Shown: piece after piece, positions 8,776 to 17,853 of the stretch
Numbering within the stretch: position 1 is the first letter of the stretch
How the letters are laid out: each line of letters starts with the position of its first letter
Assembly: GCF_000421265.1 (NCBI RefSeq)
Contig: NZ_ATWN01000003.1
Coordinates: 310,001 to 374,000 of the forward strand
Reading direction: 5' to 3'
Source: Thalassospira lucentensis MCCC 1A00383 = DSM 14000
Lineage (GTDB): Bacteria > Pseudomonadota > Alphaproteobacteria > Rhodospirillales > Thalassospiraceae
Length of the DNA stretch: 64,000 bases
Program-made: the position numbers and the translations under genes
Notes under the pieces: model-generated
The model's database searches: none
Told to the model about the DNA's origin: nothing
The model's input: the letters and a program-made list of their open reading frames with translations, nothing else

Positions 8776-9474
8776 ATGGCAGTCCGCCCACAACTTTGCG
8801 AAGCCTGTTCTATTAAGGACCTGACGTTCTGCTCGTCTTTGCACGGATCAGAGCATGATCATTTGCGCCAAATTCTGACCCATGTTCAGTTTGACGGTCA
8901 TAACACTATCTTCCACGAAGCCGAAGACGCCGACTATGTGTTCAACATCACGTCGGGTTCGGTAAAACTGTACAAGCTTCTTGGCGATGGCCGCCGTCAG
9001 ATCACCGGTTTTCTGTTTGCCGGTGATTTTCTGGGTCTGGCACTCAATACAAATTACAGCTACACCGCCGAGGCGGTTGAGCCGGTAACCGCGTGCCGTT
9101 TTCCGCGTCAAAAGCTTGAAAAACTGTTTGATGACTTCCCGCAGCTTGAAAAACGCATGCTGGGAATGGCTGTCGATGAACTGGCTGCCGCACAGGACCA
9201 GATGCTTTTACTCGGCCGTAAAACGGCGAAGGAAAAAGTGGCATCCTTCCTGTTGATGCTGGCCCGCCGTCAGGAACATCGCGGCGAAGACAGCGACATG
9301 ATCAACGTGCCCATGAGCCGTTCAGACATTGCCGATTATCTTGGCCTGACCATTGAAACCGTGTCGCGCACCCTGACCCAGCTGCGCAAGGAAGCCACGA
9401 TTTCACTAAAAGACAACCGCCATATTGAAGCCGTCGGTCGTGAGATGCTCCAAGATCTTGCCGAAGGTCTGTAA
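8776..9474 (+). CDS. fnr: FNR-type oxygen-sensing Crp/Fnr family regulator
   Basis: A 232-residue transcription factor of the FNR/FnrN/FnrL group. Residues 8-19 read CEACSIKDLTFC (Cys8, Cys11, Cys19), and Cys107 is the likely fourth ligand of an oxygen-labile [4Fe-4S] cluster. A cyclic-nucleotide-like beta roll covers about residues 30-125, a dimer helix follows, and the helix-turn-helix is at about 181-203. The recognition helix contains ETVSRTL, the E..SR pattern that reads TTGAT half-sites. The ATG after CGGAGT is preferred over a TTG 45 bases upstream, which would add a poorly placed N-terminus. It lies 79 bp after ccoS; no perfect FNR box is visible in front of it. The two TTGAT-N4-ATCAA sites before ccoN are its expected targets. 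Confidence 0.92.
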   Translation: MAVRPQLCEACSIKDLTFCSSLHGSEHDHLRQILTHVQFDGHNTIFHEAEDADYVFNITSGSVKLYKLLGDGRRQITGFLFAGDFLGLALNTNYSYTAEAVEPVTACRFPRQKLEKLFDDFPQLEKRMLGMAVDELAAAQDQMLLLGRKTAKEKVASFLLMLARRQEHRGEDSDMINVPMSRSDIADYLGLTIETVSRTLTQLRKEATISLKDNRHIEAVGREMLQDLAEGL

Positions 9475-9688
9475 TTTTACTGTGCGCGTGCAACGCAATT
9501 TGTCCAAATCGGTCAATATCCTTCGAACAGCACGAACAAACATCGCTTAATTGCAAGCTATTGGCCGAATTGCTTATTCCGCGATTGCGAAAAAACATTT
9601 CCCGCAAATGGTCATCATATTGTAAACATGACCCCTCGCCTGACATAGATCGGGCAGCAAATTCCGGTAGGACCGGGGGAGAAACGTC

Positions 9689-10534
9689 ATGAGTGCCACC
9701 AGCAAAAAGACGGGGCGGGTTTCCGTTCCACAACTCCGTGCCCGCAAGGGCCTTGAACCGATTGTTTGCCTGACGGCCTATACAACACCGATGGCTCAAC
9801 GCCTTGATGAACATTGCGACCTGCTTTTGGTTGGCGATTCACTGGGCATGGTTGTCTATGGCATGGAAAGTACCCTTGCCGTCACCGTCGACATGATGGT
9901 CAACCATGGCAAGGCCGTTATGCGCGGATCACAAAACGCCTGCGTTGTTGTTGATCTGCCCTTTGGCAGCTATCAGGGTTCCAAGGAACAGGCGTTCCAG
10001 ACCGCATCCCATATTCTGGCCGAAACCGGCTGTGCTGCGGTGAAGCTTGAAGGTGGGGCTGAAATGGCTGAAACCATCGAGTTTCTTAATGCGCGCGGCG
10101 TTCCCGTCATGGCCCATATCGGCCTGATGCCCCAACAGGTCAACACCATGGGCGGGTTTAAAAGCCAGGGACGCGGCGACGATGCCGCCCAGAAAATGAT
10201 CACCGACGCCAAGGCTGTTGCCAAGGCCGGTGCCTTTTGCGTCGTCGTCGAAGGAACGGTCGAAGGCGTCGCACGCCAGATCACCGAAACCATCGATATC
10301 CCGACCATCGGCATTGGGGCATCGGTTGCCTGTGATGGTCAGGTTCTGGTGACCGAAGATATCCTTGGGCTATTTTCCGATTTCACCCCGAAATTTGTCA
10401 AACGCTATGCCAACCTTGGGGATTCCGTATCCGAAGCAGTTGGCAAATATGCCGAGGAAGTCCGTACCCGGAAATTCCCATCGGATGAACATTGCTTTGG
10501 CATTGCGAAAAAAGGTAACTTGCGCGCGGTTTAA
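9689..10534 (+). CDS. panB: 3-methyl-2-oxobutanoate hydroxymethyltransferase
   Basis: PanB transfers a hydroxymethyl group from 5,10-methylene-tetrahydrofolate to 2-oxoisovalerate to make ketopantoate, the first committed step to pantothenate and CoA. The 281 residues show the TIM-barrel family landmarks [39 protein letters not shown]-like MAHIGLMPQ, and VVEG. Asp and Glu metal ligands are in VGDS and VVEG. The start follows CCGGGGGAGAAA. panC follows 60 bp downstream in the same direction. Length and motifs are standard. Confidence 0.97.
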   Translation: MSATSKKTGRVSVPQLRARKGLEPIVCLTAYTTPMAQRLDEHCDLLLVGDSLGMVVYGMESTLAVTVDMMVNHGKAVMRGSQNACVVVDLPFGSYQGSKEQAFQTASHILAETGCAAVKLEGGAEMAETIEFLNARGVPVMAHIGLMPQQVNTMGGFKSQGRGDDAAQKMITDAKAVAKAGAFCVVVEGTVEGVARQITETIDIPTIGIGASVACDGQVLVTEDILGLFSDFTPKFVKRYANLGDSVSEAVGKYAEEVRTRKFPSDEHCFGIAKKGNLRAV

Positions 10535-10594
10535 GGGCTAAACCTGCCCATATGACCGCCGCAATTTCTGGAAATTTTCGGTTCGACGATAAAG

Positions 10595-11464
10595 ATGTCC
10601 CTTACGACTGTTCACACTGTCGCTGATCTGCGCGCGACTGTCGCCAGTTGGCGCGCCGAAGGTCTTCGTGTTGCCTTGGTCCCGACCATGGGCGCGCTTC
10701 ATGACGGCCATATCAGCCTGACGAAACTGGCCCTTGAACACGCTGACCGCGTGATCGTCAGCATCTTTGTCAATCCGACCCAGTTTTCCCCGGACGAGGA
10801 TTTCGGTGCCTATCCACGCACCCTTCCTGATGATCAGAAATTGCTTGATGGAGCCGGGGTCGCCTTGTGTTTTGCGCCCTCGGTTGATGAAATGTACCCT
10901 GACGGCTTTGCCACCAAGGTTCATGTCGATGGTGGCATGACCAACGTTTTATGTGGTGCGGCCCGGCCCGGCCACTTTGACGGGGTCGCCCAGATCGTCA
11001 CCAAGCTTTTGCTGCAAGCCTTGCCTGATTGCGCAATTTTCGGCCAGAAGGACTATCAGCAACTGATGGTCATTCGCCGGTTTAGCACCGACCTCAACAT
11101 CCCGGTCGAGATCATAGGTGCAAAAATCCTGCGCGAAAAAGACGGCTTGGCCATGTCATCACGCAACCGATACCTGACACCCGATGAACGCGCGATTGCC
11201 CCGACACTGAACCGCGTTCTTGCCTCTATCACCGCTGCGGCGGCCTCCGGGGCCGACATTGGCCCGCTTTTGGCCAAGGGACGCGAAGATATTTTGTCGG
11301 CGGGTTTTGATCCGATTGACTATCTTGAAATCCGCGATGCACAGACCCTCGAACCTGTCACGCAAACCGTCACCAAACCGGCGCGAGTCTTCGTGGCCGC
11401 CCGTTTGGGAAAAGCCCGTTTGATTGACAATCACGCGATTGAGCCTGCCCATACTGCGGGTTAA
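10595..11464 (+). CDS. panC: Pantothenate synthetase
   Basis: PanC condenses pantoate with beta-alanine using ATP. The 289 residues carry the nucleotidyltransferase signature PTMGALHDGH (about residues 28-37), FVNPTQF, GAARPGHFDGVA and IFGQKDYQQL. The KMSKS-like element appears as MSSRNRYL. Cytosolic enzyme. It follows panB by 60 bp without a terminator, consistent with co-transcription. The upstream ribosome site is weak, so translation may depend partly on panB. Confidence 0.97.
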   Translation: MSLTTVHTVADLRATVASWRAEGLRVALVPTMGALHDGHISLTKLALEHADRVIVSIFVNPTQFSPDEDFGAYPRTLPDDQKLLDGAGVALCFAPSVDEMYPDGFATKVHVDGGMTNVLCGAARPGHFDGVAQIVTKLLLQALPDCAIFGQKDYQQLMVIRRFSTDLNIPVEIIGAKILREKDGLAMSSRNRYLTPDERAIAPTLNRVLASITAAAASGADIGPLLAKGREDILSAGFDPIDYLEIRDAQTLEPVTQTVTKPARVFVAARLGKARLIDNHAIEPAHTAG

Positions 11465-11550
11465 ACACCCGGTTGGGCTGGCAGAATCACTGATTGGGAC
11501 GTAATTGACTCAAAAAGCGCGATGTTCTGCGCTTTTGCGCCCAATAGCGC

Positions 11551-11579
11551 TTGACTCCCGACAGCCGATCCCATAAACC
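11551..11579 (+). promoter_or_regulatory. Candidate sigma-70 promoter for ffh
   Basis: TTGACT is followed after 17 bases by TAAACC; shifting one base gives ATAAAC. The -35 element is good and the -10 is weak. A start just downstream would place the strong hairpin at 11613-11654 inside the ffh leader. Confidence 0.35.
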
Positions 11580-11612
11580 CTGCCTACCAAAGGTCGCCCC
11601 AGAGGTGACTCC

Positions 11613-11654
11613 CCCAGTCCTCGAGTTTTCGAGCACTGGGTTTTAGTTTTTTGT
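11613..11654 (+). terminator. Hairpin with T-tract between panC and ffh
   Basis: CCCAGT pairs with ACTGGG, and inside that CTCGA with TCGAG around a GTTT loop. TTTTAGTTTTTT follows at once, the standard form of an intrinsic terminator. It ends only 43 bp before the ffh start codon, so it either ends the panBC transcript or acts as an attenuator in the ffh leader. Confidence 0.8.
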
Positions 11655-11696
11655 GCGCACACGGTGGAAACACCAGCAACACAGACGGGATTTGGA

Positions 11697-13184
11697 ATGT
11701 TTGAAGGACTAAGCGATCGCCTTGGCGGGGTTCTTGATAAGCTGCGCAAACGTGGCGCGCTCAAGGAATCTGACGTCAAGGAAGCCATGCGCGAAGTACG
11801 CGTCGCCTTGCTTGAGGCTGACGTGGCGCTGCCGGTCGTTAAAACCTTCATCTCCAATGCAACCGAACGTGCGATTGGCGCGGATGTTCTGCGCTCGGTA
11901 ACACCGGGTCAGATGGTTGTTAAGATCGTCCATGACGAACTTAAAAACATGCTGGGCGATGGCGAAGAAATCAATCTTGCCTCCACCCCGCCTGTTCCAA
12001 TCTTGATGGTCGGCCTGCAGGGCTCGGGTAAAACTACCAGTTCCGCCAAGATCGCGCTGCACCTGACCAAAAAGCGCAACAAGAAAGTCCTTCTGGCGTC
12101 GCTCGATATTTACCGTCCGGCCGCCCAGCAGCAGCTGAAGGTTCTGGCCGACGATAATGGTTTGGGTATCCTTCCGATCGTGATGGGCGAAAAGCCGGTC
12201 TCGATTGCCAAGCGCGCCATGGATATGGGCCGCAAAGAAGGCTACGACGCAGTTATCCTAGATACCGCTGGTCGTCTGCATATCGACATGGAACTGATGA
12301 GCGAAGTCGCCCAGGTCCGTGATGCGGTCAACCCGGTTGAGACCCTGCTCGTCACCGATGCAATGACCGGTCAAGACTCGGTCAATGTCGCCAAGGAATT
12401 TGCCGAAAAAGTCGGCATCACCGGTATCGTTCTGACCCGTGTTGACGGCGATGCACGTGGTGGTGCAGCACTTTCGATGCGTCAGATTACTGGCTGCCCG
12501 ATCAAGATGCTCGGTGTTGGTGAAAAAATCGACGAGATGGAAGCCTTCCATCCTGATCGTATTGCCAACCGCATTCTCGGCATGGGCGATGTTGTCAGTC
12601 TTGTTGAAAAAGCCGCTGAGAACATCAAGGCCGAAGACGCCGAGAAAATGGCCAAGAAGCTTCGTAAAGGTCAGTTTGACCTCAACGATCTTCTGTCCCA
12701 ACTCAAACAGCTTCAGAACATGGGTGATCTTTCGGGCATCATGGGAATGTTGCCGGGCATGGGCGCGCTGAAAAAACAGATGTCGCAGACCAAGATCGAT
12801 CCGAAACTTCTGACACATCAGGAAGCCATCATCCTGTCGATGACGCCCAAGGAACGCGAAAACCCGGCCCTGATCAAGGCATCGCGCAAAAAGCGTATTG
12901 CCGCGGGTTGCGGACTTTCGGTTCAGGATGTGAACAAGCTTCTGAAACAATACCAGACCATGTCCACCATGATCAAAAAGATGGGCAAGATGGGTAAAAA
13001 GGGTCTGTTTGGCGGCATGCCGAAAATGGACCCGGCAATGCTTGAAGGCGGGGACATGCCCGACCTGAATAATTTGCCAAAAGGATTAACCGGTGGCGGC
13101 GGCGGTTTACCGCCCGGCTTCCCGGGATTAGGGGGCGGCGGTGGCATGCCTCCTGGATTTCCGGGGTTCGGCAAGAAGAAATAG
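11697..13184 (+). CDS. ffh: Signal recognition particle protein Ffh (SRP54)
   Basis: Ffh binds 4.5S RNA and signal sequences of nascent membrane proteins and, with FtsY, delivers ribosomes to the translocon. The 495 residues give an N domain, a GTPase G domain with GLQGSGKTT (106-114), the DTAGRLH and TRVDGDARGG motifs, and a Met-rich M domain with GLFGGMPKMD and SM-rich helices. The C-terminus is a Gly/Pro-rich tail ending GFGKKK. I chose the ATG giving MFEGLSDRL, which matches the family start, over an upstream GTG. The 4.5S RNA gene is not in this window. The 162 bp to rpsP has no obvious terminator. Confidence 0.97.
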   Translation: MFEGLSDRLGGVLDKLRKRGALKESDVKEAMREVRVALLEADVALPVVKTFISNATERAIGADVLRSVTPGQMVVKIVHDELKNMLGDGEEINLASTPPVPILMVGLQGSGKTTSSAKIALHLTKKRNKKVLLASLDIYRPAAQQQLKVLADDNGLGILPIVMGEKPVSIAKRAMDMGRKEGYDAVILDTAGRLHIDMELMSEVAQVRDAVNPVETLLVTDAMTGQDSVNVAKEFAEKVGITGIVLTRVDGDARGGAALSMRQITGCPIKMLGVGEKIDEMEAFHPDRIANRILGMGDVVSLVEKAAENIKAEDAEKMAKKLRKGQFDLNDLLSQLKQLQNMGDLSGIMGMLPGMGALKKQMSQTKIDPKLLTHQEAIILSMTPKERENPALIKASRKKRIAAGCGLSVQDVNKLLKQYQTMSTMIKKMGKMGKKGLFGGMPKMDPAMLEGGDMPDLNNLPKGLTGGGGGLPPGFPGLGGGGGMPPGFPGFGKKK

Positions 13185-13280
13185 CCAGACCCCAGATACT
13201 CGAACGTGTTCCTGAAAGTGTTCGTACCGAATTCTGATCAGGAACCAAACCGGCCCATAAAGCCGGCGCCCATAGACTAA

Positions 13281-13310
13281 ATGAATAGGCCCCTAGGGGC
13301 CATGATGTAG
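13281..13310 (+). other. Possible nine-codon leader ORF with GGCCCC palindrome before rpsP
   Basis: ATG-AAT-AGG-CCC-CTA-GGG-GCC-ATG-ATG-TAG lies 36 bp before rpsP. It contains the perfect 14-bp palindrome GGCCCCTAGGGGCC at 13288-13301. AGG and CTA are uncommon codons in the neighbouring genes. There is no clear ribosome site for it, so it may simply be a stem-loop in the rpsP leader. Confidence 0.25.
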
Positions 13311-13346
13311 AAGACTACAAACCCAAGCTGAAAGGAACTTATCCGA

Positions 13347-13757
13347 ATGGCTGTTAAGATTCGTCTTTCCCGTGGCGGTGCCAAAAAGCGTCCGTACTAC
13401 CGTATCGTAGTTGCTGACGTTCGTGCCCCGCGCGACGGCAGCTTCATCGAGCGCGTCGGTACTTACGATCCGATGCTCCCGAAGGATTCTGACACCCGCG
13501 TAACCTTCAAAGAAGAACGCATCAAATATTGGCTTTCAGTTGGCGCACAGCCGACCGAACGCGTTGCACGTTTCCTGGGCAAAGCTGGCCTGGCCGAAGC
13601 GTTCAAACCGACCGAACAGCCACAGAAGTCTGCTCCGAAAGCGAAAGCTCAGGAACGTCTTCGCGAAAAAGCTGAAAAAGTTGAAGCTGCTGCTGCCGCT
13701 GCTGCGGAAGCCGCTGCCGAAGCAGCAGCACCTGCTGAAGAAGCTGCTGGCGAATAA
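13347..13757 (+). CDS. rpsP: 30S ribosomal protein S16
   Basis: S16 is a small-subunit assembly protein. The first 80 or so residues are typical ([27 protein letters not shown] [32 protein letters not shown]). Total length is 136 residues against about 80-90 in many bacteria. The extra part, from about residue 90, is low complexity and rich in Lys, Glu and Ala, a tail seen in many alphaproteobacteria. The start follows AAAGGAAC. It heads the conserved set rpsP-rimM-trmD-rplS. Confidence 0.98.
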   Translation: MAVKIRLSRGGAKKRPYYRIVVADVRAPRDGSFIERVGTYDPMLPKDSDTRVTFKEERIKYWLSVGAQPTERVARFLGKAGLAEAFKPTEQPQKSAPKAKAQERLREKAEKVEAAAAAAAEAAAEAAAPAEEAAGE

Positions 13758-13804
13758 TCGCTGAACGTACGCTTTGATCAGATACCGGAAACTTGTGAAC
13801 CGAA

Positions 13805-14479
13805 ATGGCTGATACCCGCAAATCCAAAAACGACGACGCTTATGTCTGCGTTGGCATGATCACCGCTCCACACGGGGTGCGTGGTGCTGTCCGCGTCAAA
13901 AGCTATACCGTCGACCCGGATAACCTTGTCGGTTACGGCCCGTTGTTCGATGCCAAGGGCCGCTTGAAATACAAGCTGTCCCCTGTCGGACATGTCCGCG
14001 ACCAGCTGATCGCAAAGATCGAAGGTGTGGACGACCGGGACGCCGCCGAACGGCTGCGGGGAACCAAGCTACATGTACCGCGGACGGCACTGCCTGAAAC
14101 GATAGACGAAGACGAATTTTATCTTGCTGACCTTGTTGGTCTGACCGCTTACCACATTGATGGTTCGCTGTTTGGCACCGTGCGGGGTGTGGCTGATTTT
14201 GGCGCAGGCGATGTTATCGAAGTCGCGCTTGAAGAAGTCCGGGGCAAGGTTGTTGTTCTTCCGTTTACCAAGGAAGCTGTGCCAGAGGTGGTTCTGTCGG
14301 AACGCAAGCTGGTGGTAAATCCGCCCGAGGGGCTACTGCAAGATGAGGAAGGACCGGGCAATCGCGCACGTCGTCCGAACAAATCTCGCAAAGACTCTCA
14401 GGCCGACCGCGATTCTGATGCCGTCTCTGCTGATGCAGTAGGCGCGGAAAACGCGACCGGCAGCGGGAAGGAGGCCTGA
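13805..14479 (+). CDS. rimM: Ribosome maturation factor RimM
   Basis: RimM binds S19 and helps mature the 3' domain of 16S rRNA. The 224 residues contain the N-terminal RimM domain (VGMITAPHGVRGAVRVKSYT, about residues 16-100). The PRC-barrel part follows (DEDEFYLADLVGL, GTVRGVADFGAGDVIEV). After about residue 180 comes a polar, probably disordered extension rich in Arg, Asp and Ser that is absent from shorter homologues. The stop lies three bases before the trmD start, and the trmD ribosome site AAGGAGG overlaps the end of this gene. Confidence 0.96.
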   Translation: MADTRKSKNDDAYVCVGMITAPHGVRGAVRVKSYTVDPDNLVGYGPLFDAKGRLKYKLSPVGHVRDQLIAKIEGVDDRDAAERLRGTKLHVPRTALPETIDEDEFYLADLVGLTAYHIDGSLFGTVRGVADFGAGDVIEVALEEVRGKVVVLPFTKEAVPEVVLSERKLVVNPPEGLLQDEEGPGNRARRPNKSRKDSQADRDSDAVSADAVGAENATGSGKEA

Positions 14480-14482
14480 TCG

Positions 14483-15199
14483 ATGTCTGTGTGGCAGGCA
14501 AAAGTTGCAACATTGTTCCCGGAAATGTTTCCGGGCGTTCTGGGTCAGTCCTTGGCTGGCCGGGCGCTCAAAAACGGGATCTGGTCGCTTGATGTCAAAG
14601 ACATCCGCGATCATGCAACCGACCGCCACCGCACTGTAGACGACAATCCTTTTGGGGGCGGGGCCGGTATGGTCATGCGCCCGGATATTGTCGACGCCGC
14701 CCTGTTGGAATTGCGTGCATCTGCACCGCAGTTACCGCTGATTTACCTCAGCCCGCGGGGGAAAGTGCTGAACCAGAAACGTTGCCGTGAATTGGCAATG
14801 GGTCCGGGTGCCATCCTGCTTTGCGGTCGTTACGAAGGTATCGACCAACGGGTTCTGGATGAACATCAGGCCGAAGAGGTCAGCATCGGTGATTACATCC
14901 TCATGGGCGGCGAACTGCCGGCCATGGTCCTGATTGAATCGTGCATTCGCCTGATCGAGGGAACGGTCAATACGACCGCCTCCGTTGATGAGGAAAGCTT
15001 TGAAACCGGGTTGCTTGAATATCCGCATTACACGCGCCCGGCCAATTGGAACGGGCGTGACGTGCCGGAGATTTTGCTTTCCGGTCATCATGCCAAGGTA
15101 CAAGCCTGGCGGCATGCTCAGGCAGAAGAAATTACCCGTGAGCGGCGACCCGACCTTTGGGACGCGTATGTTGCAAACGGGCACATCAAAGAGGGTTAA
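14483..15199 (+). CDS. trmD: tRNA (guanine37-N1)-methyltransferase
   Basis: TrmD methylates G37 next to the anticodon using S-adenosylmethionine and prevents +1 frameshifting. The 238 residues include the knotted SPOUT core: FPEMFPG at the start, [34 protein letters not shown], and [16 protein letters not shown]. Length is normal. The strong Shine-Dalgarno AAGGAGG is placed within the rimM 3' end. rplS starts three bases after the stop. Confidence 0.98.
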   Translation: MSVWQAKVATLFPEMFPGVLGQSLAGRALKNGIWSLDVKDIRDHATDRHRTVDDNPFGGGAGMVMRPDIVDAALLELRASAPQLPLIYLSPRGKVLNQKRCRELAMGPGAILLCGRYEGIDQRVLDEHQAEEVSIGDYILMGGELPAMVLIESCIRLIEGTVNTTASVDEESFETGLLEYPHYTRPANWNGRDVPEILLSGHHAKVQAWRHAQAEEITRERRPDLWDAYVANGHIKEG

Positions 15200-15202
15200 A
15201 CC

Positions 15203-15613
15203 ATGACCAATATCATCCAGCAGCTCGAGACCGAGCAGCTCGACAAAATCGCTGCAAAGCGCGAAGTCCCGGAATTCGACGCAGGTGATACCATTCGTGT
15301 ACACCTGAAAGTCATTGAAGGTACCCGCGAGCGTATCCAGATGTTCGAAGGCGTATGCATTGCGCGTAAGAACCGCGGCCTGAACTCTTCCTTCACCGTG
15401 CGTAAAATCGCATCGGGCGAAGGTGTTGAGCGCGTATTCCAGAACTACTCCCCGGCCATCGACAAAATCGAAGTCGTTCGCCGCGGTGACGTTCGTCGCG
15501 CAAAACTTTACTACCTTCGTGGTCGTACCGGTAAATCTGCACGTATCGCCGAGCAGACCACCGGCCACAAAGGCAAACTGACCGCCGCAGAACGCACCAA
15601 AAACAAGAAGTAA
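15203..15613 (+). CDS. rplS: 50S ribosomal protein L19
   Basis: L19 lies at the 30S-50S interface. Residues 1-115 are standard ([74 protein letters not shown]). The tail to residue 136 is Lys-rich. The start follows GAGGG. It is the last gene of the rpsP operon and is followed by a clear terminator. Confidence 0.98.
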   Translation: MTNIIQQLETEQLDKIAAKREVPEFDAGDTIRVHLKVIEGTRERIQMFEGVCIARKNRGLNSSFTVRKIASGEGVERVFQNYSPAIDKIEVVRRGDVRRAKLYYLRGRTGKSARIAEQTTGHKGKLTAAERTKNKK

Positions 15614-15644
15614 TTCTTGGCGTTCCGATGTGTCGGAATAATAA

Positions 15645-15679
15645 GCGGGCTCACCTTCGGGTGGGCCCGTTTTATTTTA
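15645..15679 (+). terminator. Rho-independent terminator after rplS
   Basis: GCGGGCTCACC and GGTGGGCCCGT form a stem around a stable TTCG tetraloop, followed by TTTTATTTTAT. It ends the rpsP-rimM-trmD-rplS transcript. Confidence 0.92.
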
Positions 15680-16241
15680 TCAGACCCACGGGCAAATCCG
15701 ACCTGATGACGTGCCTGATGACGTGATCACCTGAAAGCCAAAGAACTCCGGACCGGCTACCAAGTGATCAAGCACACAGAAATACATCCTATGCGTGCAT
15801 TATACCGAATCGCATGATTTCCACCCGATTTCCCAATGTCCGCAGAAACCATACGATATTTTCATCAGCTTTCATTATATCAGATATCCCTTACCTATCA
15901 GGATTCTGTCGCATTTAGCTACTATGGGATGCTGTTTTTCCCACGACTCTATTTAAGGGTGTGCCACACGGAAAAACACCCGCCCGGCGGCTTGCGATTT
16001 AAGGACCGAGGTGTATAAAGGCACTCCCGCGGCAAAAACGATCAAACCCGCGCGGTTCTGGATAATAATATTTCGCAAGCCGGGATAAACCCGGATGCCC
16101 GGAGGAACAGGCGACCAAGCGCGCCAAACCGTATCGCACCCCACGGGTGTTATTCGGTCGAAATCCCCGGTTTAATGTCCGATCTGCGTACCAAAGTCTG
16201 ATCGTCGCTGCATATGAGATCGATTTTAAGAGGAGGTCGAG
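15680..16241 (+). other. Long non-coding region and leader upstream of leuC
   Basis: About 560 bp with no convincing gene. It contains a perfect 12-bp tandem duplication CCTGATGACGTG (15702-15725), an AT-rich stretch near 15840-15950 that may hold the promoter, and a CCGGG-ATAAA-CCCGG hairpin near 16080-16094. A weak frame ends near 16018 with a few Leu codons, but they are not clustered as in a leader peptide. I recognise no known riboswitch. leuC itself has a strong ribosome site, AAGAGGAGGT. Confidence 0.5.
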
Positions 16242-17648
16242 ATGGGTGCGCCTAAAACCCTTTTTGACAAGATTTGGGAAAGCCATGTGGTCGACACGCA
16301 GGATGATGGAACCTGCCTGATTTATATTGACCGTCATCTTGTCCATGAAGTGACCAGCCCGCAGGCCTTTGAAGGCCTTCGCAATACCGGTCGCAAAGTG
16401 CGCCATCCTGAATTGACCCTTGCCGTGCCCGATCACAACGTTCCGACGTCTGATCGCTCCGAAGGCATCAAGGAAGAAGACAGCCGCATTCAGGTTGAAA
16501 CCCTTGATAAAAATGCTGCCGACACCGGCATTCATTACTTCCCGATGTCTGACCTGCGTCAGGGCATTGTCCATATTGTCGGCCCCGAAGAAGGCTTCAC
16601 CCTTCCTGGTGTGACGATGGTTTGCGGTGACTCGCACACCTCCACCCATGGTGCATTCGGCGCACTAGCCTTTGGCATCGGCACGTCCGAAGTCGAACAT
16701 GTTCTCGCCACCCAGACGCTGGTTCAAAAACCGGCAAAGAACATGCTGGTCAAGGTAGAAGGTGATCTGCATCCCGGCGTGACCGCCAAGGACATCACCC
16801 TTGCCATTATCGGCCGCATCGGTACTGCTGGCGGCACCGGTTATGTCATCGAATATGCCGGTTCTGCCATCCGCGCCCTGTCGGTCGAAGGCCGCATGAC
16901 GGTTTGCAACATGTCGATCGAAGGTGGCGCACGCGCTGGCCTGATCGCACCGGATGAAAAAACCTTTGAGTACATCAAAGGCCGTCCGATGGCCCCAAAG
17001 GGTGCCGCATACGAACAAGCCGTCGAATACTGGAAGACGCTGCCGTCTGACGAAGGTGCGCATTACGACAAGATTGTCGAAATGGATGCCGCCGACATCG
17101 TCCCGCAGGTCACTTGGGGCACAAGCCCGGAAGACGTCGTTGCGGTCACCGGCAAAGTCCCGGCACCAACGGATTCGTCCGATCCGGGCAAACAAAAAGC
17201 CATTGCCCGTTCGCTGGAATACATGGGTCTGACCGCCGGAACGCCGATCGAAGACATCAAGATTGACCGTGTCTTTATCGGGTCCTGCACCAACGGTCGT
17301 ATCGAAGATCTGCGTGCTGTTGCCGTTGTCGCCAAGGGCCGTAAGGTTTGCGAAACAGTCAATGCCATGATCGTCCCGGGTTCTGGTCTGGTCAAAGAAC
17401 AGGCCGAAGCCGAAGGCCTGCATGAAATCTTTATCGAGGCTGGTTTTGACTGGCGCGAACCGGGTTGTTCGATGTGTCTGGCGATGAACCCGGACCGTCT
17501 GGAACCGGGTGAGCGTTGTGCATCAACCTCGAACCGTAACTTCGAAGGCCGTCAGGGCCGTGGGGGTCGTACCCATCTGGTCAGCCCGGCGATGGCAGCA
17601 GCGGCTGCGATCACCGGTCATCTGACTGACATTCGTAAACTCGGTTAA
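16242..17648 (+). CDS. leuC: 3-isopropylmalate dehydratase large subunit
   Basis: LeuC with LeuD isomerises 2-isopropylmalate to 3-isopropylmalate in leucine synthesis. The 468 residues belong to the aconitase superfamily. [4Fe-4S] cysteines are in [12 protein letters not shown] and [10 protein letters not shown] near the C-terminus, and the substrate loop [14 protein letters not shown] is intact. The start follows AAGAGGAGGTCGAG. Only 12 bp separate it from the small frame that precedes leuD. Confidence 0.98.
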   Translation: MGAPKTLFDKIWESHVVDTQDDGTCLIYIDRHLVHEVTSPQAFEGLRNTGRKVRHPELTLAVPDHNVPTSDRSEGIKEEDSRIQVETLDKNAADTGIHYFPMSDLRQGIVHIVGPEEGFTLPGVTMVCGDSHTSTHGAFGALAFGIGTSEVEHVLATQTLVQKPAKNMLVKVEGDLHPGVTAKDITLAIIGRIGTAGGTGYVIEYAGSAIRALSVEGRMTVCNMSIEGGARAGLIAPDEKTFEYIKGRPMAPKGAAYEQAVEYWKTLPSDEGAHYDKIVEMDAADIVPQVTWGTSPEDVVAVTGKVPAPTDSSDPGKQKAIARSLEYMGLTAGTPIEDIKIDRVFIGSCTNGRIEDLRAVAVVAKGRKVCETVNAMIVPGSGLVKEQAEAEGLHEIFIEAGFDWREPGCSMCLAMNPDRLEPGERCASTSNRNFEGRQGRGGRTHLVSPAMAAAAAITGHLTDIRKLG

Positions 17649-17660
17649 GAACAGGTTCCC

Positions 17661-17849
17661 ATGGCAGAACAGGCCCACATCAATTTTCGTGAAAGCGCCC
17701 CCCGACTGGGACGCGCCCCGGTGCTCGAACATCTGTTGCCGCAACTCACAGGCATTAACCTGCCCGATTTTGTCGCACAGGAAATTGACGCAACCGAAGA
17801 ATTGATCGAAGCACTTGGTCTCGCCTGGGAAACCGGAAGCAAGGGATAA
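17661..17849 (+). CDS. Small unknown protein encoded between leuC and leuD
   Basis: A 62-residue frame fits exactly between leuC (12 bp gap) and leuD (4 bp gap). The sequence, beginning [20 protein letters not shown], has no membrane helix or signal peptide. It is predicted helical, with an acidic second half ([17 protein letters not shown]). The ribosome site GAACAGG is moderate. I recognise no family. The tight packing favours a real gene that was inserted or arose in the leu operon. It could instead be a chance frame whose role is only spacing. Function unknown. Confidence 0.5.
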   Translation: MAEQAHINFRESAPRLGRAPVLEHLLPQLTGINLPDFVAQEIDATEELIEALGLAWETGSKG

Positions 17850-17853
17850 GACA

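Noticed and set aside
15836..16018. 60-codon frame upstream of leuC as a leucine leader peptide
   Set aside because: Leu codons are few and scattered, there is no ribosome site, and no terminator/antiterminator pair follows.
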